Shown: positions 17,732-26,131 of the stretch, in pieces
How positions within the stretch are numbered: the stretch's first letter is position 1
Layout of the letters: every line of letters begins with the position of its first letter
Origin: Flavivirga spongiicola
GTDB taxonomy: Bacteria; Bacteroidota; Bacteroidia; Flavobacteriales; Flavobacteriaceae
Reading direction: 5' to 3'
Assembly (NCBI RefSeq): GCF_030540825.1
Contig: NZ_JAUOEO010000001.1
Location: forward strand, 4,787,001-4,851,000
DNA length: 64,000 nt
Notes under the pieces: model-generated
Databases searched by the model: none
Told to the model about the DNA's origin: nothing
What the model saw: the letters and a program-made list of their open reading frames with translations, nothing else
Made by a program: the position numbers and the translations under genes

Positions 17732-18283
17732 ATGAAGGTAACATCTGAAGCATTAATCGCAGCATTAATAGAAAAAACAAGACAGAATATTAATCAGGTT
17801 GAAGTATTAAACCAAAAACCAATTAACAAACTTAATTGGAAAGCCAACGAAGACATTTGGAGTGTTTTAGAATGTATTGAACATTTAAACTTATACGGAG
17901 ATTATTATCTACCAGAAATAGAACAAAGAATCACTAAAAGCACATCTAAAACAGAAACTCATTTCAAAGCTGGTATTTTAGGAGATTATTTTGCTAAAAT
18001 CTTGTCGCCTAAAGAAAAGCTAAACAAAATGAAAACTCTTAAGGATAAAAATCCTAATGGAAGTCATTTGGATAAAACCACTTTAGAGCGTTTTTTAATA
18101 CAACAAGAAAAAATGCTTGAGCTCTTAGACAGAGCTAGAAGCGTGAGTTTAAATAAAACAAAAACAGGCATTAGTATCTCAAAACTGATAAAACTTAAAC
18201 TCGGCGATACTTTTAGAGTTGTTATTTATCATAACGAAAGACATGTAGAACAAGCAAAAAAAGCGTTAGAAAATTATAAGTAG
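17732..18283 (+). CDS. DinB-superfamily protein
   Basis: Four-helix-bundle metal-binding protein of 183 residues. The pattern KLNWKANEDIWSVLECIEHL and the late VIYHNERHVEQAKK gives the three-His metal site expected in DinB/YfiT proteins (His in ECIEHLN, His in YHNERH and the next). Related enzymes are thiol transferases (bacillithiol or mycothiol-dependent), but most are uncharacterised. It starts 52 bp after the Crp-like gene and is probably in the same transcript. A second DinB protein is found at 23410-23880. Confidence 0.8.
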   Translation: MKVTSEALIAALIEKTRQNINQVEVLNQKPINKLNWKANEDIWSVLECIEHLNLYGDYYLPEIEQRITKSTSKTETHFKAGILGDYFAKILSPKEKLNKMKTLKDKNPNGSHLDKTTLERFLIQQEKMLELLDRARSVSLNKTKTGISISKLIKLKLGDTFRVVIYHNERHVEQAKKALENYK

Positions 18284-18359
18284 CACTAAGACAAGTTACG
18301 ACGAAAAAATAGAAATGACAATTTCAACAAAAGAAGCTATCTAAAAAAGTTGTTCTTTT

Positions 18360-18483
18360 TGTCATTCAGAGCATAGCGAAGAATCTCATTTAATATTTAA
18401 AACCTCAAGAGGTTCTTCATAACTTTGCTGCTACCTTAGAAACAAAATATATTTTGTTTCTCGGTAATATTCACAGAACGACA
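18360..18483. repeat. Miniature inverted-repeat-like element with central palindrome
   Basis: The 124-bp stretch begins TGTCATTCAGAG (18360-18371) and ends with CACAGAACGACA, whose complement TGTCGTTCTGTG agrees at 9 of 12 positions, so the ends are imperfect inverted repeats. In the middle, 18438-18461 is a perfect 24-bp palindrome (AGAAACAAAATA and its complement). The phrase CATTCAGAG...GAAGAATCTC is of a kind I know as a dispersed intergenic repeat in Flavobacteriaceae. It lies between two convergent genes. Confidence 0.5.
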
Positions 18484-18512
18484 CATTTTGGACTGCCTTG
18501 TCTTCAGTTCAA

Positions 18513-19175
18513 TTAATTCTTATCCTCTAACAAAGGCACAAAACGAAACTCGCCAAATTCTTCTTGCTCAAATTCTTTTTGCCCCTTTCTAGTAAACATG
18601 GTCATGATTTGCACATCATCACCTACAGGAATAACTAGCCTACCTCCTATTTTTAATTGACTCAACAAAGGTTTTGGTACAAAAGGCGCGCCTGCAGTAA
18701 CAATAATGCCCTCAAAAGGGGCTTCATCAACTAAGCCTTTATAACCATCACCAAAAATGAGTTTTTTAGCGCGATACCCTAATTTAGGTAAAAACTTACT
18801 CGTCTTCTTAAATAATTCTTGTTGACGCTCAATACTAAAAACTTTAGCACCCAATTCACACAAAACTGCCGTCTGGTAGCCGCTTCCTGTACCAATTTCT
18901 AAAATTTTATCGTCTTTTTTAACTTGTAATAATTCACTTTGAAATGCTACCGTATAAGGTTGTGAAATAGTTTGGTCTGCGCCAATAGGAAACGCTTTAT
19001 CTTGATAAGCATGGTCTAAAAAACCAGAATCCATAAATAAATGTCTGGGTATTTTAGCTATGGCATTTAAAACATTTACATCTGTTATTCCTTTGGCCTT
19101 TAAAATATTAACCAACTGTTGGCGTAATCCTTTATGTTTAAAAGTGTCTTTCAATATTAGGGAGGTTTTGGTCAT
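18513..19175 (-). CDS. pcm: Protein-L-isoaspartate O-methyltransferase
   Basis: SAM-dependent repair enzyme that methylates L-isoaspartyl residues in damaged proteins; cytoplasmic. From Met at 19175 (MTKTSLILKDTFKHKGL) it has 220 residues, the normal length. The longer open frame to 19238 adds an odd 21-residue leader that other family members lack. The Pcm motifs are present: IPRHLFMDSGFLDHAY, ADQTISQPYTVAFQSELL, the SAM-binding ILEIGTGSGYQTAVL, FSIERQQELF, IVTAGAPFVPKPLLSQL and GGRLVIPVGDD. It is monocistronic and divergent from the Gfo/Idh gene. Confidence 0.94.
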   Translation of the reverse strand: MTKTSLILKDTFKHKGLRQQLVNILKAKGITDVNVLNAIAKIPRHLFMDSGFLDHAYQDKAFPIGADQTISQPYTVAFQSELLQVKKDDKILEIGTGSGYQTAVLCELGAKVFSIERQQELFKKTSKFLPKLGYRAKKLIFGDGYKGLVDEAPFEGIIVTAGAPFVPKPLLSQLKIGGRLVIPVGDDVQIMTMFTRKGQKEFEQEEFGEFRFVPLLEDKN

Positions 19176-19287
19176 GCTAAAATTAGTTAAACATTTGTAA
19201 GATGAAAACAAATAAGCAAAATTTATTTTTGACATCAAATAAGCAAAAAATTAGCTGTAAATAATCAAATTCATGTTCTAAATATCT

Positions 19288-19295
19288 TATTTTTG
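19288..19295 (+). promoter_or_regulatory. TAnnTTTG-type -7 box before the Gfo/Idh gene
   Basis: TATTTTTG matches the Bacteroidota -7 consensus TAnnTTTG and lies 16 bp upstream of the ATG at 19312. A matching -33 TTG was not seen at the usual spacing. Confidence 0.3.
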
Positions 19296-19311
19296 TGGAA
19301 AATGTAAATAT

Positions 19312-20271
19312 ATGCTCAAAGTTGGTGTACTTGGTGCTGGTCACTTAGGAAAAATTCATTTAAGACTCCTTAATCAATCCGAAAAATATAACCTTGTAGG
19401 TTTTTATGACGCTGATGAAACTAATGGTAATAAAGTAGAAACAGAGTTTGGTTATAAATTTTTTAATTCTATTGAAGCGCTCATTGATGCTGTTGATGTC
19501 GTAGATATAGTCACACCGACACTTTCTCATTACGAGTGTGCAAAACAAGCCATTGCAAAAGGTAAGCACATATTCATTGAAAAGCCTATAACAAACACCG
19601 TAGAAGAGGCTGAACATATTAGAGAACTTCTGTCTGAACATAACCTTCGAGGACAAGTAGGACATGTAGAGCGTTTTAATCCTGCTTTTATTGCTGTAAA
19701 AGATGATATTAAATCTCCTATGTTTATTGAATCACACCGTTTAGCAGAATTTAATCCCAGAGGAACCGATGTCCCTGTGGTATTAGATTTGATGATTCAT
19801 GATATCGATATTATTCTAAGTCTTGTAGATTCGAAAGTTAAAAATGTCTCAGCAAGTGGTGTTTCGGTAATAAGTGATACGCCCGATATTGCAAATGCCC
19901 GAATTGAATTTGAAAACGGCTGTGTTGCCAATCTAACCGCAAGTAGAATATCGCTAAAGAAAATGCGTAAAGCTCGTTTCTTTCAAAAGGATGCCTATAT
20001 TTCTGTAGATTTCTTAGAAAAAAAATGTGAAGTAGTTAAAATGAAAGATGCACCGGAACAACCCGGAGATTTCGATATGATACTTCAAAATGCTGAAGGT
20101 ATAAAAAAACAGATTTACTTTGATAATCCAGATATATCAGAAAACAACGCGATTCTAGATGAATTAGAAACGTTTGCTGATGCTATTAATAATAACATCT
20201 CTCCTATCGTAACGCTTCACGACGGTACAGAGGCACTAAGAGTAGCAACTCAAATAATAAATTGTTTTTAA
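19312..20271 (+). CDS. Gfo/Idh/MocA-family NAD(P)-dependent oxidoreductase
   Basis: Cytoplasmic oxidoreductase of 319 residues, substrate unknown, probably a sugar or sugar-nucleotide derivative. The N-terminal Rossmann fold LKVGVLGAGHLGKIHLRLL, the TPTLSHYECAKQAIAKGKHIF region and the family signature EKPITNTVEEAE are clear. The second domain includes GHVERFNPAF (Glu/Arg in the usual place), RGTDVPVVLDLMIHDIDIIL with the conserved Asp-x-x-x-His-Asp, and a beta-sheet region. It is the first of a plus-strand series, separated from the next gene by a 255-bp gap with two hairpins. Confidence 0.88.
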   Translation: MLKVGVLGAGHLGKIHLRLLNQSEKYNLVGFYDADETNGNKVETEFGYKFFNSIEALIDAVDVVDIVTPTLSHYECAKQAIAKGKHIFIEKPITNTVEEAEHIRELLSEHNLRGQVGHVERFNPAFIAVKDDIKSPMFIESHRLAEFNPRGTDVPVVLDLMIHDIDIILSLVDSKVKNVSASGVSVISDTPDIANARIEFENGCVANLTASRISLKKMRKARFFQKDAYISVDFLEKKCEVVKMKDAPEQPGDFDMILQNAEGIKKQIYFDNPDISENNAILDELETFADAINNNISPIVTLHDGTEALRVATQIINCF

Positions 20272-20296
20272 CAAATATTTACATGAAACCGACATG

Positions 20297-20339
20297 ATTA
20301 AAATAATTATTAAACCCTCTAGGGAATGATTATTTTAAT
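20297..20339 (+). terminator. Stem-loop, probable terminator after the Gfo/Idh gene
   Basis: ATTAAAATAAT (20297-20307) pairs with ATTATTTTAAT (20329-20339). Inside, CCCT and AGGG can pair as well. The stem is AT-rich but long and lies 26 bp beyond the stop codon. A second imperfect AT-rich hairpin (about 20403-20441) follows and may belong to the same region. Confidence 0.45.
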
Positions 20340-20526
20340 TTATCAAAGGTCGCATGTGACCATTTAAAGTCAATAAATATAAACACATGAAACGAGCGTT
20401 AATAAATTTTAAAAATATATTCAAAAAAGAATATGTTTAAAATTTTTAATGAGAGAGCGAAGCGGTTGCATACGTTCTCAATTTTTTAATTAATTTATTA
20501 TCAAATAATTACAAGGATTTAAACGT

Positions 20527-21417
20527 ATGAAAAACATTGCAGTTATAGGAGCTGGTACTATGGGTAATGGTATCGCTCACACTTTTGCACAAAGTGGTTT
20601 TATAGTTCAGCTCATAGATATAAGCGAAACTTCACTAAAAAAAGGCATAGAAACCATCACTAGGAATTTAGACAGAATGGTGGTTAAAGAAAAAATTTCT
20701 GAAGCAGATAAAACCGAAACCTTATCAAACATTAGTACGTTCACGAGTATTTCAGAAGGTGTTAAATCTGTGGACTTAGTAGTTGAGGCTGCTACTGAAA
20801 ATGTAGATTTAAAACTAAATATTTTTAAGCGGTTAGATGAAACTTGTTCAAAAGAAACCATTTTAGCTACAAATACTTCCTCCATATCAATTACGCAAAT
20901 AGCTGCGGTAACATCCAGACCAGACAAGGTTATAGGCATGCATTTTATGAATCCGGTGCCTATAATGAAATTAGTCGAGATTATTCGTGGTTATAATACG
21001 AGTGACCAAGTTACTAAAGAGATCATGGATATGTCTAAAACTTTAGGGAAAGTCCCCGTTGAAGTTAATGACTATCCTGGCTTTGTAGCAAATCGTATTT
21101 TAATGCCTATGATTAACGAATCTATAGAAACGCTTTACAATGGTGTTGCTGGTGTTAATGAAATAGATACGGTTATGAAATTAGGTATGGCACACCCGAT
21201 GGGGCCCTTACAATTGGCCGATTTTATAGGGTTGGACGTTTGTTTATCTATTCTTAATGTGATGTATGATGGATTTAAAAACCCTAAATACGCGCCTTGT
21301 CCATTATTAGTAAATATGGTTAGAGCAGGCAAACTAGGTGTAAAATCTGGTGAAGGCTTTTACGATTACTCAGAAAGCAGAAAAGCTGAGAATGTATCAA
21401 AACAATTTTTATTATAA
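20527..21417 (+). CDS. 3-hydroxyacyl-CoA (3-hydroxybutyryl-CoA) dehydrogenase
   Basis: NAD(P)-dependent oxidation of 3-hydroxyacyl-CoA (usually 3-hydroxybutyryl-CoA) to the 3-keto form; cytoplasmic, beta-oxidation or butyrate-type metabolism. The 296 residues are of typical length for the single-domain enzyme. The NAD fold shows IAVIGAGTMGNGIAHTFAQ; the catalytic region has MHFMNPVPIMKLVEII with the conserved His and Glu; the helical domain has YPGFVANRILMPMINESI and LGMAHPMGPLQLADFIGLD. The stop overlaps the next ATG by one base (TAATG), so translation of the next gene is likely coupled. Confidence 0.92.
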   Translation: MKNIAVIGAGTMGNGIAHTFAQSGFIVQLIDISETSLKKGIETITRNLDRMVVKEKISEADKTETLSNISTFTSISEGVKSVDLVVEAATENVDLKLNIFKRLDETCSKETILATNTSSISITQIAAVTSRPDKVIGMHFMNPVPIMKLVEIIRGYNTSDQVTKEIMDMSKTLGKVPVEVNDYPGFVANRILMPMINESIETLYNGVAGVNEIDTVMKLGMAHPMGPLQLADFIGLDVCLSILNVMYDGFKNPKYAPCPLLVNMVRAGKLGVKSGEGFYDYSESRKAENVSKQFLL

Positions 21418-21875
21418 TGATTCAAACAAAAGATTATTCAATATCAAAAAAAGAGTATACAAAAATCGTATTGTACAAGAGGTTAAAAAAATCATGGTGG
21501 CTATACTTATTAATGTTTTCGCTAGGTATATTTTATTCTCAAAAATTCGGAGAGGATAGTTTTAGTACATTTTTTACAATTTTTGCTTTTAGCTACCCCT
21601 TTTTAATATTTATATCTATCTATTTTTGGACCAATTCCAAAGGACATAAACCCCTTTTTTCTGAAACTAATTTATCCTTTGACAATGAACACCTATACTT
21701 CAAAAGAAATGGTAATGAAACTAAATTGAATCCAAAAAGTATTCAAAAAGTAATTTCAAATACTGAATATTGGCTATTATATATTTCCAAAGGGCAATTT
21801 ATTTATATTCCAAAAAACATATTTAATTCAAAAGAGGATTATAGAACATTTTTAGCTTTAATTAAAACAGAGTGA
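21417..21875 (+). CDS. Membrane protein with YcxB-like C-terminal domain
   Basis: Protein of 152 residues with two adjacent membrane helices (about 25-45 KSWWLYLLMFSLGIFYSQ, and about 50-72 FFTIFAFSYPFLIFISIYF). The C-terminal soluble part (NLSFDNEHLYFKRNGNETKL, WLLYISKGQFIYIPKNIF and NSKEDYRTFLAL) follows the pattern of YcxB-like domains, in which a PH-like fold is suspected. Function unknown. Its start overlaps the stop of the dehydrogenase by one base and the DUF1015 gene starts 6 bp later, so these three genes form an operon. Identification of the family is from memory of the motif pattern and should be taken as tentative. Confidence 0.6.
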   Translation: MIQTKDYSISKKEYTKIVLYKRLKKSWWLYLLMFSLGIFYSQKFGEDSFSTFFTIFAFSYPFLIFISIYFWTNSKGHKPLFSETNLSFDNEHLYFKRNGNETKLNPKSIQKVISNTEYWLLYISKGQFIYIPKNIFNSKEDYRTFLALIKTE

Positions 21876-21881
21876 TGAATT

Positions 21882-23120
21882 ATGGCCAAAATAATTCCAT
21901 TTAAAGCAGTTAGACCAACACGAGACAAAGTAAGTCTGGTTGCAGCCCGTTCGTATCAAACATATACACAAGAAGAACGTGAATCCAGAATGGGTTACAA
22001 CCCTTTTTCATTTTTGCATATTATAAATCCAGGATATAGATATCAGAAAGATATTTCAGGAAAAGATAGATATACCTTAGTAAGAAACCGTTATTCAGAA
22101 TTTAAGGAAGATGCTATTTTTATTCAAGATAAAACACCAAGTTATTATGTATATAAAATTGTAAATAGAGAAGGTCATGCCTTTTCTGGAATTATTGCTG
22201 CTGCAAGTTCAGAAGATTACGAAAAAGATATTATCAAAAAGCATGAAGATACTATTGAATATAGAGAAAACGTGTTTAAAGATTATTTAAAAACAGTTGG
22301 TTTTAATGCCGAGCCAGTACTTTTAACCTATCCTAATAACACCGTAATTGCCAACATCATTTCTGATGTACAAAAGGACAGGGCAGAATTTGAGTTTACA
22401 ACCACATATAGAGATACACATTATTTATGGAAACTTGATGATTTAGAATTAATCAATACCATTGGTAATGAGTTTGAAAAAATTGGCACTTTATATATTG
22501 CAGATGGACACCATAGGTCTGCTTCTTCATATTTACTTTCTAAAGATTTACAATCTGAAAACGATACACATACGGGAAACGAACCTTATAATTTTTTTAT
22601 GAGTTATTTAATTCCTGAATCGGACTTAAGAATTCATGAATTTAATAGGCTCGTTAAAGATTTAAATGGATTAACCAAAGAAGCTTTTTTAATACAATTG
22701 GATACGATGTATCGCATTGAAAATAGAGGTAACGAATTATATAAACCAAGTGGCAAACATCATTTTAGTATGTATCTTGATGGTGAGTTCTATTCTTTAT
22801 ATTTAAGAAAAAGTAATCATAAATTTAGTAACGCTCTAGAAGCTTTAGATACCCATATTCTTTACAAAACTATTTTAGACCCTATCTTGGGAATCTCAGA
22901 TGTGCGTAACGATACACGTATTGATTACTCTTACGGTAAAAATGATCTAGTAGCGATAAAAAGTAAAGTAGATCATGGCGAATTTAAAGTAGGTTTTGGT
23001 TTAGTTCCCATTACTGTTGAAGAAATGAAAGCTATTGCCAATGCTGGTTTAACCATGCCTCCTAAAAGTACTTTTATCGAACCAAAATTACGAAGTGGTG
23101 TTACCATTTATGAATTCTAA
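21882..23120 (+). CDS. DUF1015 family protein
   Basis: Cytoplasmic protein of 412 residues, full length for the family and without signal peptide. Recognised from the start PFKAVRPTRDKVSLVAARSY, the YNPFSFLHIINP segment, the IADGHHRSASSYLL core (typical DUF1015 GHHRYE-like motif), and DTRIDYSYG near the C-terminus. The family has been linked to serine kinase-like (SerK-type) activity in archaea, but most members are uncharacterised. It is the last gene of the dehydrogenase operon. In many Bacteroidota this gene sits beside 3-phosphoglycerate dehydrogenase and serC; here those are absent. Confidence 0.85.
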   Translation: MAKIIPFKAVRPTRDKVSLVAARSYQTYTQEERESRMGYNPFSFLHIINPGYRYQKDISGKDRYTLVRNRYSEFKEDAIFIQDKTPSYYVYKIVNREGHAFSGIIAAASSEDYEKDIIKKHEDTIEYRENVFKDYLKTVGFNAEPVLLTYPNNTVIANIISDVQKDRAEFEFTTTYRDTHYLWKLDDLELINTIGNEFEKIGTLYIADGHHRSASSYLLSKDLQSENDTHTGNEPYNFFMSYLIPESDLRIHEFNRLVKDLNGLTKEAFLIQLDTMYRIENRGNELYKPSGKHHFSMYLDGEFYSLYLRKSNHKFSNALEALDTHILYKTILDPILGISDVRNDTRIDYSYGKNDLVAIKSKVDHGEFKVGFGLVPITVEEMKAIANAGLTMPPKSTFIEPKLRSGVTIYEF

Positions 23121-23409
23121 TTCCTGCGAAGGCAGGAATCTCATTAAAAGAAACTATAAAATAATGACGAACTCATCTTGACTTTTTTTATTTAAGCGAA
23201 AAGGCGTGCTTTCCTGCCGGATAGGTAGGTGTTTCCAGATGAAGACTTTTTATAATTGACTGAAAAATGCCCTTTCGCCCCCACATTTTGTCTTTTTATT
23301 ACTCCGTAGGGATGCTACACAGCTAAAAAAAACTTCATTTGCGAATAAAATCACTATTTTTCGCAGCAATCAAAAAAGTTCAAACCACTACATTATTAAA
23401 CCATTTTAA
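23121..23409. other. Intergenic region with fragments of dispersed palindromic repeats
   Basis: No gene is visible. At 23122-23141 ATTCCTGC...GCAGGAAT forms an 8-bp hairpin just after the DUF1015 stop and may serve as terminator. Further fragments of the CTGCC/GGCAGG type occur at about 23212-23231 (TTCCTGCCGGATAGGTAGG). The rest is low-complexity AT-rich sequence. Confidence 0.5.
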
Positions 23410-23880
23410 ATGAACGCAACTGAAATTATCCTTTTAAACTTCTCTGAGATTAGAAGGCGTAGTATAAAACTTTGGCAAGGCATTCCAAAAGAGCATTTAC
23501 ATTGGAAACCAGATAACCAAGCCTTTACAATAATAGAAATGATAAGGCATGTACTTGAGGGTGAACATTTATTTCACATGATCATTGAGAAAAGAGGCAA
23601 CTTAGGAACTTATAAATCACCTTGGAAAGATCTTCCATACGAAAGTATAGATGCTGAGCTTAAGTTTGCAGAAACTTACCGAGACGATTTTATTAGTATG
23701 ATTAGAAATTTTGATTCATTACATTTAGAGCAAATTAGAATTGAGCGTAGCGAAGTTGGGCAAAGCAAAACACTTGGTGACTACCTCAATCGCATAGCTT
23801 ATCACGAATCTGTACATACAGGACAAATGCTAAGCTACTTAAGGACTATTGATATTGAAAGACCCAAAATTTGGGATTGA
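23410..23880 (+). CDS. DinB-superfamily protein
   Basis: Four-helix-bundle protein of 156 residues. The metal-binding histidines are in EMIRHVLEGEHLFHM and IAYHESVHTGQMLSYL, the pattern of the DinB/YfiT group. HWKPDNQAFTIIEMIRH is the usual N-terminal segment. Function is unknown, possibly a thiol-dependent transferase or hydrolase. It stands 65 bp before yggS with a hairpin between, so it is likely a separate transcript. It is only distantly similar to the other DinB protein at 17732. Confidence 0.8.
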   Translation: MNATEIILLNFSEIRRRSIKLWQGIPKEHLHWKPDNQAFTIIEMIRHVLEGEHLFHMIIEKRGNLGTYKSPWKDLPYESIDAELKFAETYRDDFISMIRNFDSLHLEQIRIERSEVGQSKTLGDYLNRIAYHESVHTGQMLSYLRTIDIERPKIWD

Positions 23881-23881
23881 C

Positions 23882-23929
23882 ACCAATTAAATCTCAAAAT
23901 GACGCATATAATTTTGAAATTCAATTGGT
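23882..23929 (+). terminator. 19-bp imperfect hairpin after the DinB gene
   Basis: The arm at 23882-23900 and the arm at 23911-23929 pair with two mismatches around a 10-nt loop (GACGCATATA). TATAATTTTATTT follows. The right arm shares 17 identical bases (ATTTTGAAATTCAATTG) with 13851-13867 after smpB, so part of it is a repeated sequence. Confidence 0.5.
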
Positions 23930-23945
23930 ATAATTTTATTTAATA

Positions 23946-24614
23946 ATGAGTATAAAACAAAACCTTCAAAATATAAAAACATTATTACCAAAACATGTCG
24001 CACTTGTTGCTGTTTCAAAAACGAAGCCTGTTAACGATTTAATGGAGGCTTATAATGCTGGTCAACGTATCTTCGGAGAAAATAAGATTCAGGAAATGGT
24101 AAACAAGTATGATACCATGCCTAAAGATATTGAATGGCATATGATTGGTCACGTTCAAAGTAATAAGGTAAAATATATGGCATCATTTGTGCAGCTAATC
24201 CACGGTGTAGACAATTTAAAACTTTTAAAAGAAATAAATAAACAAGCTTTAAAGCACAGTAGAGTTATAGATTGTCTGTTTCAAATAAAGATAGCCTCAG
24301 AAGATTCTAAATTTGGAATGACATCAAAAGAAGCTTCAGAAATTGTAAAATCAGAAACGTTTTCTGAGTTAAAAAATATAAGGATTGTTGGGCTCATGGG
24401 AATGGCAACGTTTACTGATGACGAAAATCAGGTAAAAAAAGAATTCAATTATTTAAAAGATGCTTTTGAAAATTTAAAACTCATAAAAGCTGATAACTAT
24501 CAATTAAACACCATTAGTATGGGAATGAGTGGCGATTACCAATTAGCTATTAATTGTGGTAGTACGATGGTTAGAGTTGGAAGTAGTATATTTGGAGCAA
24601 GAAGTTATCATTAA
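23946..24614 (+). CDS. YggS-family PLP homeostasis protein
   Basis: Cytoplasmic pyridoxal-phosphate-binding protein of 222 residues, expected size. The PLP lysine is in LVAVSKTKPVNDLMEAY, followed by FGENKIQEMVNKYD, WHMIGHVQSNKVKYMA, GLMGMATFTDD and the phosphate-binding SMGMSGDYQLAINCGSTMVRVGSSIFG. The family (YggS/PROSC/YlmE) has no known catalytic activity and buffers PLP supply to other enzymes. It stands alone, followed by a 150-bp gap with repeat fragments. Confidence 0.93.
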   Translation: MSIKQNLQNIKTLLPKHVALVAVSKTKPVNDLMEAYNAGQRIFGENKIQEMVNKYDTMPKDIEWHMIGHVQSNKVKYMASFVQLIHGVDNLKLLKEINKQALKHSRVIDCLFQIKIASEDSKFGMTSKEASEIVKSETFSELKNIRIVGLMGMATFTDDENQVKKEFNYLKDAFENLKLIKADNYQLNTISMGMSGDYQLAINCGSTMVRVGSSIFGARSYH

Positions 24615-24669
24615 AGACATTGAAACAAGCCATCTTTTGATTAAAACTTAGAGCAAACAGATTACCATC

Positions 24670-24715
24670 CCTCGACTTTAGCCTGTCTTGAGCAAAGACG
24701 AAAGACTCGAGACTG
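24670..24715. repeat. Dispersed palindromic repeat fragment
   Basis: The stretch with TCGACTTTAGCC, TCTTGAGCAAAGACGAAAGA and CTCGAG contains TCGA/CTTGAG blocks similar to the element at 36691-36746. It lies between yggS and the exonuclease gene. No coding potential. Confidence 0.35.
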
Positions 24716-24764
24716 GCTTCTGCAATAACGTTTAATAAAAAACAAATAAACGCATAAACATTTT

Positions 24765-26129
24765 TTGTACGCAATATTAGACATAGAAACGACTGGAGGC
24801 AAGTATAATGAAGAAGGCATTACAGAAATTGCAATCTATAAATATGATGGCCATCAAATAGTTGATCAATTTATAAGTCTTGTTAACCCTGAACGTGAGA
24901 TACAACCCTTCGTAGTAAACTTAACTGGTATAAATAGCAACATGCTCCGGAATGCGCCTAAGTTTTATGAGGTTGCCAAACGTATTGTTGAGATTACAAA
25001 TGATTGTATTTTGGTGGCTCACAACGCCCAGTTTGATTATCGAATATTACAAACGGAGTTTAGTCGCTTAGGCTTTGATTTTGAAAGAAAATCACTTTGC
25101 ACTGTCGAGCTCTCAAAAAATTTAATTCCTGATCAAACTTCATATAGTCTAGGTAAATTGGTTAGATCTCTTGGTATTCCGGTTACAGATAGGCATCGTG
25201 CTTCTGGTGATGCTTTAGCGACAATAAAACTGTTTAAAATACTTTTAGATAAGGACAGCTCTAAAAGTATTATTCAACAATCTGTGCGGTTAAATCCGAA
25301 GCACCAATTAGAACCAAAACATGTTGATATTATAAAAGAATTACCCGCAATTACTGGTGTTTATTACATTCATAAAGCTAATGGAGATATTATTTATATT
25401 GGAAAAAGTAACAATATAAAAAAACGTATCAATCAGCATTTTACAAACACGAATCAAAAATCAAAAAAAATACAAGCTTTGGTTACCGCGGTAACTTACG
25501 AGGCTACTGGCAGTGAATTAGTAGCACTTTTAAAAGAAAGCGAAGAAATAAAACGTGTTAGACCTATATTTAATAGAGCATTGCGTAGAACGAGTTTTAC
25601 ACATGCTTTATATAGTTTTAGAGATGAAAACGATTATATTAATTTAAAAATTGATATTGCTGACGGACGCAAAAAACCGGTGACTACTTTTAGTAATAAA
25701 CAAAGTGGTAAAAGTTTTATAATTAAAGCTATTGAAGAATACAGTTTATGTCAAAAGTTAACAGGCATCTATAAAACAAATACAAACTGTTTTAATTACG
25801 ATATAAAAACCTGTGAAGGTGCTTGCATTCAAAAAGAAACCACCGAATCTTATAACCAAAGAGTAGAGTTACTATTGTCTAAAAACAGTTATTATAACAA
25901 AAACATGGTTATTATTGACAAGGGACGAGATGTTGATGAACGCAGTGCCATCCTCATTGAAAATGGTGTATTTAAAGGCTTAGGGTTCTTCAATCTTAAC
26001 TATCATATAAATAATATTGAAGTTTTAGAATCTATTATCACCCCAATGAATAATAATCGAGATACGCAGCATATTATTCAAAGTTATCTCCGTAAAAATA
26101 AAAAACTAAAACAAATTATATTTGATTAA
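24765..26129 (+). CDS. DnaQ-like 3'-5' exonuclease fused to GIY-YIG (UvrC-type) nuclease
   Basis: Nuclease of 454 residues, likely in DNA repair. The first ~165 residues are a DEDDh exonuclease: ILDIETTG (Asp, Glu), ILVAHNAQFDYRIL (Asp) and HRASGDALATIKL (His, Asp). Residues ~195-275 are a GIY-YIG domain: GVYYIHKANGDIIYIGKSN with Arg in KKRINQHF and the catalytic Glu region LLKESEEIKRVRP. The remainder resembles UvrC/Cho-like proteins with Cys residues (CFNYDIKTCEGACI). The only usable start is TTG at 24765, because DIETTG must lie at the N-terminus and an in-frame stop is at 24747. The DUF3857 gene starts 3 bp after it. Confidence 0.88.
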   Translation: MYAILDIETTGGKYNEEGITEIAIYKYDGHQIVDQFISLVNPEREIQPFVVNLTGINSNMLRNAPKFYEVAKRIVEITNDCILVAHNAQFDYRILQTEFSRLGFDFERKSLCTVELSKNLIPDQTSYSLGKLVRSLGIPVTDRHRASGDALATIKLFKILLDKDSSKSIIQQSVRLNPKHQLEPKHVDIIKELPAITGVYYIHKANGDIIYIGKSNNIKKRINQHFTNTNQKSKKIQALVTAVTYEATGSELVALLKESEEIKRVRPIFNRALRRTSFTHALYSFRDENDYINLKIDIADGRKKPVTTFSNKQSGKSFIIKAIEEYSLCQKLTGIYKTNTNCFNYDIKTCEGACIQKETTESYNQRVELLLSKNSYYNKNMVIIDKGRDVDERSAILIENGVFKGLGFFNLNYHINNIEVLESIITPMNNNRDTQHIIQSYLRKNKKLKQIIFD

Positions 26130-26131
26130 GC

